Positions 1 through 3,626 of a stretch of 7,151 bases of DNA are shown one piece after another. The stretch is from positions 1 to 7,151 of the forward strand of contig DHFN01000195.1 of the NCBI GenBank assembly GCA_002402275.1. Reading direction: 5' to 3'. The DNA is from Anaerolineales bacterium UBA4823. GTDB lineage: Bacteria; Chloroflexota; Anaerolineae; Anaerolineales; UBA4823. Under the pieces are notes generated by a model that did no database searches, was not told the DNA's origin, and worked only from the letters and a program-made list of their open reading frames with translations. A program made the position numbers and the translations under genes. Position 1 is the first letter of the stretch; every line of letters begins with the position of its first letter.

Positions 1-13
1 GGTGGGCAAAGAC

Positions 14-173
14 GGGTCGCCCTACTAAGATGGTGATAAGTCGGATAGATCCCCCGGTTTGAATGTTACCGTTTCGGTTGCCAGGGCGACCCTTATTTAT
101 CTATTCTTTCCTTCAACAAGCTTAAACCAACTGCCTTTTGATGGGCTGGTTGGCATTGGTAGGTCGCCCCTAC
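14..173. repeat. Scattered GGTCGCCC repeat copies, three
   Basis: Three copies of a short GC-rich core lie in otherwise AT-richer non-coding DNA. Copy one is GGGTCGCCCTAC at 14-25. Copy two is inverted, GGGCGACCC at 84-92. Copy three is GGTCGCCCCTAC at 162-173. Copies one and three read GTAGGG(G)CGACC on the minus strand, so each begins with GTAG. The inverted middle copy could pair with either flanking copy. This looks like a decayed interspersed palindromic repeat rather than coding sequence. I infer a repeat family from the sequence alone and cannot show other genomic copies. Confidence 0.5.
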
Positions 174-209
174 GGAAAGACGCTTACCTCGATCTTCTTG
201 AATTACCCC

Positions 210-237
210 TTGACAAGAATAAAAATGCTCCTATAAT
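210..237 (+). promoter_or_regulatory. Consensus sigma-70-type promoter of the small protein gene
   Basis: A perfect -35 hexamer TTGACA (210-215) is followed after 16 bases by a perfect -10 hexamer TATAAT (232-237). The predicted transcription start is about 243-245, some 25 bases upstream of the ATG at 269. The -10 lies inside the left arm of a perfect inverted repeat, so a protein bound to that repeat would block RNA polymerase. Confidence 0.85.
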
Positions 238-261
238 AGAACATAAGTTCTATTATAGGAG
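228..261. promoter_or_regulatory. Perfect 15-bp inverted repeat, LexA/SOS-box-like operator
   Basis: CTCCTATAATAGAAC (228-242) and GTTCTATTATAGGAG (247-261) are exact reverse complements around the 4-base centre ATAA. The inner core is GAAC-N4-GTTC, the recognition core known for LexA (DinR) of Bacillus and actinobacteria. The left arm contains the -10 box, the centre coincides with the predicted transcription start, and the right arm contains the GGAG ribosome-binding site. Because transcription would start at the centre, the RNA would carry only the right arm, so this is better read as a DNA operator than as an RNA hairpin. LexA as the ligand is an inference. Confidence 0.7.
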
Positions 262-268
262 TTTAGCT

Positions 269-529
269 ATGGACATTGGAATGCTTTGGTTTGACAATGA
301 TCCTAAAACAGATCTCGAGGAGAAAATCCTGCGTGCGGCAGCTTACTACCACCATAAATATGGGAAAAATCCAAATCTATGCTTTATTCACCCGACGATG
401 ATACCCCCCGAGAACGGGTGTTCCAGCCTATCCCGCGAAAAATTAACCCTTGTCGAGGTGCGCACCTCGAAAACTGTACGCCCCAATTATTTCTGGATCG
501 GCGTCAACGAGAAGGCAGGGGATTTGTAA
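269..529 (+). CDS. Small conserved-looking protein, 86 aa, function unknown
   Basis: I do not recognise a named function. The ATG at 269 is chosen because GGAG (258-261) lies seven bases upstream and a consensus promoter sits at the right distance. The same frame stays open upstream to 59, but that part is not expected to be transcribed. The protein starts MDIGMLWFDND, then has a charged helix-like segment (about residues 14-31, LEEKILRAAAYYHHKYG), then NLCFIHPTM (36-44), and ends in VRPNYFWIGVNEK (70-82). It has no signal peptide or membrane segment, so it is probably cytoplasmic. The alternation of hydrophobic strands and one amphipathic helix suggests a small compact domain. I have the impression that similar short proteins occur in other Chloroflexota, but this is memory and not a search. 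Its last 26 bases overlap the 3' end of convergent holA. The operator-like palindrome on its promoter suggests tight repression, perhaps as part of the SOS response. Confidence 0.75.
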   Translation: MDIGMLWFDNDPKTDLEEKILRAAAYYHHKYGKNPNLCFIHPTMIPPENGCSSLSREKLTLVEVRTSKTVRPNYFWIGVNEKAGDL

Positions 530-1526
530 GGGCAACCACCAGGGTTTCGAGAGCCACTTCGCCATCCAGCTCACCTCTTTTAATAGAAATATCCATTTCA
601 AACAACCGTTGATAAATTTGACAGAGCTCTTCTAGCTTAAACTTTTGAGCCTGTTCCAAGGCTAACCGGGCTGGATAAGCGGATATTCTAAACCTGCCCA
701 AGGTTTTTCCCACCTCAACCGGCGTTTGTCCCTCATCCAGCGCCAGGCGGGCTAATAATATCTGGCGGAATTGGTGAACCAAACTGAAAAAGATCAGCAA
801 AGCATCTTGTTCTGAAAGCATCTGGTGCAAAGCCTTTGAGGCAGTGTGTCCATCCCCTTGCCGGATAGCGTTAATCAGTGCAAAATCACCCGCTTTTTCA
901 TTGTAGGGCGACAATAGATCCACGTCCTGTATTTCAATTGGTCGTGAATAATTGACAAAGTCAAGCAATTTATGGATCTCGCTCTCTGCCAGGCGGCTGT
1001 CTTCCCCCGCAATCTCGGATAGCCGCTCTGCTGCCGGAGGTTCAATCCGTCCTCCCAAATCTTTTGTATGAGCGATGATCCAATTAGCCATTGCCTGCCC
1101 TCGCTTGAGTGGAAATTCCCTCATCCAAGCCCGAGGATGATTTTCTTCGATCCAATTTTCCAACCAGTGCTTTTTACCACTCTCACGCTCACGGATGTCA
1201 CTCAGCAAACGATGCTCAACCAGAACCAAGGCTGTGCTCGGAGGAACTTGGGCTAAACAATCCAGGAATTTTTGCCGGCTGGTTTCATCATTCAGTAGAG
1301 CTAAGGGATGATCAACAATAACTAACCGCCGTTCGACTAAGAACGGCATCGTCAAAGCCTCTTCCCGCAATTGTTCTAGATTGATCATTCTGCCATCGAG
1401 ATATTGGGTATTCAAATCCCCCATACCTGCTTCGCCCACCCGCCCCTCCATTTCATGCAGGAATTGGGTGGCAGCATACTCGTCTTCGGCTTGGAGAAGA
1501 TAGATGGTTGGTTTTTCTGGTGCCAA
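504..1526 (-). CDS. holA: DNA polymerase III delta subunit (clamp loader)
   Basis: The product is the delta subunit of the clamp loader. Delta opens the beta sliding clamp so it can be loaded on primed DNA, and works in the cytoplasm with the DnaX and delta' subunits. At 340 residues it has the usual length. The N-terminal part (YLLQAEDEY, 9-17) matches the degenerate AAA+-like start of delta, which lacks a true Walker A motif. The segment GEDSRLAESEIHKLL (174-188) is the typical helical 'ELEKL' region. FALINAIRQGD (215-225) and the C-terminal collar region with SLVHQFRQILLARL (248-261) and DISIKRGELDGEVALETLV (312-330) are also characteristic. The start codon is TTG (1526-1524), with AAGGA (1537-1533) six bases upstream. 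That site lies inside the end of the upstream gene, which stops three bases earlier, so translational coupling is likely. The 3' end overlaps the convergent small gene by 26 bp and no terminator is visible. Confidence 0.93.
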   Translation of the reverse strand: MAPEKPTIYLLQAEDEYAATQFLHEMEGRVGEAGMGDLNTQYLDGRMINLEQLREEALTMPFLVERRLVIVDHPLALLNDETSRQKFLDCLAQVPPSTALVLVEHRLLSDIRERESGKKHWLENWIEENHPRAWMREFPLKRGQAMANWIIAHTKDLGGRIEPPAAERLSEIAGEDSRLAESEIHKLLDFVNYSRPIEIQDVDLLSPYNEKAGDFALINAIRQGDGHTASKALHQMLSEQDALLIFFSLVHQFRQILLARLALDEGQTPVEVGKTLGRFRISAYPARLALEQAQKFKLEELCQIYQRLFEMDISIKRGELDGEVALETLVVALTNPLPSR

Positions 1527-1529
1527 TTT

Positions 1530-2066
1530 TTATCCTTGGGTTTGTACCCGCTTCGCCCGAATCCAACCTCGGTTAATGGTTTTAACGGATTGAATTTGCA
1601 CTCCCTTCGCAGCACTGGATGTGGTGAGATGAGATTGCAACCAGGTGCCAAAGGGACGGGCTAGCACTAAACTGAGCGATACCAAAGTAATAGCCAGGGG
1701 AAACCGTTCCAGTTTATCGCGCAGATGTTTACCGCTGCCAGCAAATCCACCTAGTACTGCCAAGCTGCCCAATAACGCACTGGCAACCAGATTTGTACCG
1801 CAATTCGGGTGAACCACCCATTGGCTTTCACCAGCTTGCAACCGAGTTAATGCTTCCTGAGCACTTTCCTCTACCTCCGATTCACTGACATCTCCGATTA
1901 TCCAGAATCCCCAATAATCGGATTGACCGGCCAGGCTGGTTGTTGGCTTACGCTTGGCAAGCATATGTAAGGTTGCGTGTTCTAATCCATGGTTTTGGCG
2001 GATACGCAGAATTACCCTTCTAAACATTGTCAGGTAACTGGTTAAATCATCAGTCGTAGAGCTCAT
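1530..2066 (-). CDS. DUF6391-like membrane protein, 178 aa
   Basis: The role of this family is unknown. The sequence resembles DUF6391 proteins, known to me from cyanobacteria and Chloroflexota. The signature HGLEHATLHML (26-36) is followed by a region with GFWIIGDV (53-60), the motif HPNCGTN (86-92) and two hydrophobic stretches (about 93-110 and 119-137) that are probably membrane helices. His26, His30, His34, His86 and Cys89 could form a metal site, which is an inference. The start at 2066 is preferred because AGGAG (2078-2074) lies seven bases upstream. An in-frame ATG at 2102 would add 12 residues but has no ribosome-binding site and overlaps the proposed -10 box. The gene is followed after three bases by holA, forming one transcription unit. 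The tail after residue 137 is polar and basic (RGWIRAKR) and may be cytoplasmic. Confidence 0.8.
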   Translation of the reverse strand: MSSTTDDLTSYLTMFRRVILRIRQNHGLEHATLHMLAKRKPTTSLAGQSDYWGFWIIGDVSESEVEESAQEALTRLQAGESQWVVHPNCGTNLVASALLGSLAVLGGFAGSGKHLRDKLERFPLAITLVSLSLVLARPFGTWLQSHLTTSSAAKGVQIQSVKTINRGWIRAKRVQTQG

Positions 2067-2081
2067 AGTGATTCTCCTGCT

Positions 2082-2107
2082 CGAACATTGGGATTGTACC
2101 ATGTTCG
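2082..2107 (-). promoter_or_regulatory. Extended -10 promoter with flanking palindrome, DUF6391-holA operon
   Basis: On the minus strand TGGTACAAT (2101-2093) matches an extended -10 element (TGn followed by TACAAT). No good -35 is visible, which is compatible with extended -10 promoters. The predicted start is near 2086, about 20 bases upstream of the ATG at 2066. The perfect 7-bp inverted repeat CGAACAT (2082-2088) and ATGTTCG (2101-2107), spaced by 12 bases, brackets the -10 box and could be an operator. No protein can be assigned. Confidence 0.45.
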
Positions 2108-2149
2108 CTGTGGGAGAATTGAATAGGTTTCAATCAGATTGATGAATAA

Positions 2150-2168
2150 CTTAACCATAACTTAACCG
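2150..2168 (+). promoter_or_regulatory. Pho-box-like direct repeat, 11-bp period
   Basis: CTTAACCA (2150-2157) and CTTAACCG (2161-2168) are two near-identical 8-mers spaced by TAA. This is the arrangement of the cyanobacterial Pho box (YTTAAYYW repeats with 3-bp spacers) and of the Bacillus PhoP box (6-bp TTAACA-type repeats with 5-bp spacers). One helical turn between copies is typical of tandem binding by OmpR/PhoB-type regulators. The site is oriented toward the secreted protein gene, about 130 bp upstream of its start. No convincing -10 box was found downstream of it, so regulation is an inference. Confidence 0.4.
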
Positions 2169-2295
2169 AATAAAGCGCTAAAGAGTGTAACAAAACCTCG
2201 ATTAAAACGGTTTATTAATCATAGAAATGTTTATGACCAATTTGAGAAAGGATTAAACATAGCGGCAATGAAAATGCCGATATATAAGGAGCAAA

Positions 2296-2904
2296 ATGAT
2301 GAAAATCCAGAAGGTTTTTCTTTCTATTTTTTTACTGTTGACTTTAGGGTCAGGTCTTATCCTGCCCAAACAGTTTGCCAGGGCTGAAGATACAATCCCA
2401 CCCTGCCCGCCAGAGGTGCAAGGAAAAGTTGTTTCCCTGGATTCCGAAAACCACAGTGTAATCTTGGAACAAGAAGATGGTAGTCAATGTACTGCGTCAT
2501 TAGCGGGAGGAGACATCCAGCCTATCTCGGCTCTCTTGAGTTATTATTTTGGGGTAAGCTTACAGGAAATTAATGATTATCACAATCAAGGTATTGGGTA
2601 CGGCGTTCTGGTCAAACTCTATTCGCTTTCCAACGCCAGTAGTACATCAGTAGCAGATCTAATTGCTCAGTTTAAAGGCGGGAGCGGGATGGGGCAGCTC
2701 TATAAAGAGTATGGAGGAAAGCCCGAGACCGTAGGGGTAGGGCAAGCAAAACAAAAGGTAAAACAGACCACCCAACCCACCCATACACCGCCTGGACAAT
2801 CTAACCCCCACAAACCTAAAGACCATGGATTGTCGAACGCAGCTAATCATAATAAGAGTCATAATCCAAAATTCAATCCCACCCCCACACCGATTGCCCC
2901 CTAA
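2296..2904 (+). CDS. Secreted protein with YYFGVSLQEI module, function unknown
   Basis: The function is not known. Residues 1-30 are a clear Sec signal peptide: a basic start (MMKIQK), a hydrophobic core (VFLSIFLLLTLGSGLIL) and a likely cut after ARA at 28-30. The mature protein starts with a small beta-rich segment (about 37-70) reading GKVVSLDSENHSVILE and bounded by Cys37 and Cys65, which could form a disulfide. Next comes a helical module (79-111) with LLSYYFGVSLQEI, NDYHNQGIGYG and VLVKLYSL, of a type I associate with exported Anaerolineae proteins. A short GMGQLYKEYG motif follows. The C-terminal 50 residues are low-complexity, rich in Pro, Thr, Asn, His and Lys, and probably disordered or wall-associated. 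AAGGAG (2286-2291) is four bases before the first ATG and seven before the second (2299), so the second may be the true start. A Pho-box-like repeat lies upstream and a terminator downstream, so the gene is probably monocistronic. Confidence 0.8.
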   Translation: MMKIQKVFLSIFLLLTLGSGLILPKQFARAEDTIPPCPPEVQGKVVSLDSENHSVILEQEDGSQCTASLAGGDIQPISALLSYYFGVSLQEINDYHNQGIGYGVLVKLYSLSNASSTSVADLIAQFKGGSGMGQLYKEYGGKPETVGVGQAKQKVKQTTQPTHTPPGQSNPHKPKDHGLSNAANHNKSHNPKFNPTPTPIAP

Positions 2905-2966
2905 ATTTGGGTCGGTAAATTATTCTACCAGAGCGGTACCATGAAATGCTGATATAGAAATTAGTC

Positions 2967-3007
2967 CGAGCTTGGCGAGATCAGAGACCTGCGCCGAGCT
3001 CGTTTTT
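2967..3007 (+). terminator. Rho-independent terminator of the secreted protein gene
   Basis: CGAGCTTGGCG (2967-2977) pairs with CGCCGAGCTCG (2992-3002) in an 11-bp stem with one G-U wobble and a 14-base loop, followed directly by TTTTT (3003-3007). It starts 63 bases after the stop codon at 2904. Confidence 0.8.
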
Positions 3008-3049
3008 ATATATGCATCTTTTCTATCTTCAATCTCAATTTGAAGGGAC

Positions 3050-3078
3050 TTGTAGATCACGTTTATAACGTGATATTC
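3050..3078 (+). repeat. REP-like hairpin with GTAG foot, copy A
   Basis: TTGTAG (3050-3055) is followed by a perfect 8-bp hairpin, ATCACGTT (3056-3063) and AACGTGAT (3067-3074), with loop TAT, and then ATTC. An inverted relative lies at 3109-3137. A GTAG tetranucleotide at the 5' foot of a hairpin is the hallmark of REP elements mobilised by RAYT transposases. No RAYT gene is in this window. Confidence 0.6.
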
Positions 3079-3108
3079 TGGATTGGAGGAGAGTTGGGGG
3101 ATTATCTG

Positions 3109-3137
3109 GAAAATCATGCTAAAAGCATGAGCTACAA
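3109..3137 (-). repeat. REP-like hairpin with GTAG foot, copy B
   Basis: Read on the minus strand, TTGTAG (3137-3132) is followed after C by a 7-bp hairpin, TCATGCT pairing with AGCATGA (plus-strand arms 3114-3120 and 3124-3130), and then TTTTC. It matches copy A at 22 of 29 positions. Two pairs of stem differences are compensatory, keeping the pairing. The two copies face each other across 30 bp, as in a BIME-type pair. Confidence 0.6.
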
Positions 3138-3528
3138 AGGAATATTAATTTTGTTTCTTAAATCGACCGATAGGATTATTAATTGATCCTATAAATTAAA
3201 ACCATTTTTTAGAAATACATGACTGTTATAGCCTTTTATCTACATTAATGGGTCTAATGCATTGGCTTCATTTACTGGTGATCCTAAATCGTGGATGGTT
3301 TTTAGAGGTTTACCGTCCACAAATGCAAACACGAATGAGCTAATGAAGAGGATTCTATTTTGTAATCTTAATATTTCACATATTATATAGAAACAATTAA
3401 TTGAGGTAATTCATGGTGGCTAAAATAATTTTCACTATTCTTCAAATGTCATTACGATGATCCTTATATTGTCTATAAGATTGGCTTATTGATCTATCCT
3501 CAACTATTCAGTAATTCCTAATTTCTAT
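3138..3528. other. AT-rich intergenic region without a convincing gene
   Basis: No open frame with a plausible start and ribosome-binding site was found. One hairpin is visible: GTGGATGGT (3291-3299) pairs with ACCGTCCAC (3312-3320) in a 9-bp stem with one G-U and a 12-base loop. No T-run follows it, so it is not a terminator. A stretch at 3226-3390 reads open for about 52 codons on the plus strand but has no usable start. The base composition is noticeably richer in A and T than the flanking genes. Confidence 0.5.
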
Positions 3529-3557
3529 TTGACAACACCCGTTTTCCGCTATACACT
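3529..3557 (+). promoter_or_regulatory. Promoter of the large membrane protein gene
   Basis: A perfect -35 TTGACA (3529-3534) is followed after 17 bases by TACACT (3552-3557), which matches four of six consensus positions. An alternative -10, TATACA (3550-3555), would give a 15-base spacer. The predicted start near 3564 leaves a leader of about 60 bases before the ATG at 3627. Confidence 0.65.
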
Positions 3558-3566
3558 ATAACCAAT

Positions 3567-3622
3567 GGGTGGCTAATTTTTCACAATCAAAGTCTCCCAA
3601 TTTCGTTGCCACCCGGATTGGG
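3567..3622 (+). promoter_or_regulatory. Leader able to form an H-type pseudoknot at the ribosome-binding site
   Basis: Two interlocking perfect stems can form in the leader RNA. Stem 1 pairs GGGTGGC (3567-3573) with GCCACCC (3608-3614). Stem 2 pairs CCCAAT (3596-3601) with ATTGGG (3617-3622). The order 1, 2, 1', 2' is that of an H-type pseudoknot. Stem 2 ends four bases before the ATG at 3627 and would hide the only GG-rich sequence that could bind the ribosome. This suggests translational control, but no known riboswitch class was recognised. Confidence 0.35.
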
Positions 3623-3626
3623 TGTC

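Noticed and set aside
228..261. Reading the palindrome as a transcription terminator or RNA attenuator
   Set aside because: There is no T-run after it, and the predicted transcript starts at its centre, so the RNA cannot form the hairpin.
59..268. In-frame upstream extension of the small protein (70 extra residues)
   Set aside because: It runs through the repeat copies, the promoter and the operator palindrome, upstream of the predicted transcription start. The ATG at 269 has a good ribosome-binding site.
2067..2102. Upstream ATG at 2102 for the DUF6391-like gene
   Set aside because: There is no ribosome-binding site, and the codons overlap the proposed -10 box; the ATG at 2066 has AGGAG seven bases upstream.
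2263..2279. Small hairpin CGGCA...TGCCG just upstream of the secreted protein gene
   Set aside because: The stem is only 5 bp with a 7-base loop; too weak to call a regulatory element.
2920..3117. Open frame of 65 codons on the minus strand
   Set aside because: It spans the terminator and REP copy A, has no recognisable motif, and starts inside REP copy B.
3226..3390. Plus-strand open stretch of about 52 codons reading NGSNALASFTGDP
   Set aside because: No start codon with a ribosome-binding site precedes it and no homology was recognised; it could at most be a gene remnant.
3567..3622. Assignment to a known SAM riboswitch
   Set aside because: Only the topology is similar; I could not match conserved ligand-binding bases of SAM-II or SAM-V.
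3606..3626. TTG start seven codons upstream for the large membrane protein
   Set aside because: No ribosome-binding site precedes it and it lies in the structured leader. It cannot be fully excluded because the site before 3627 is also weak.
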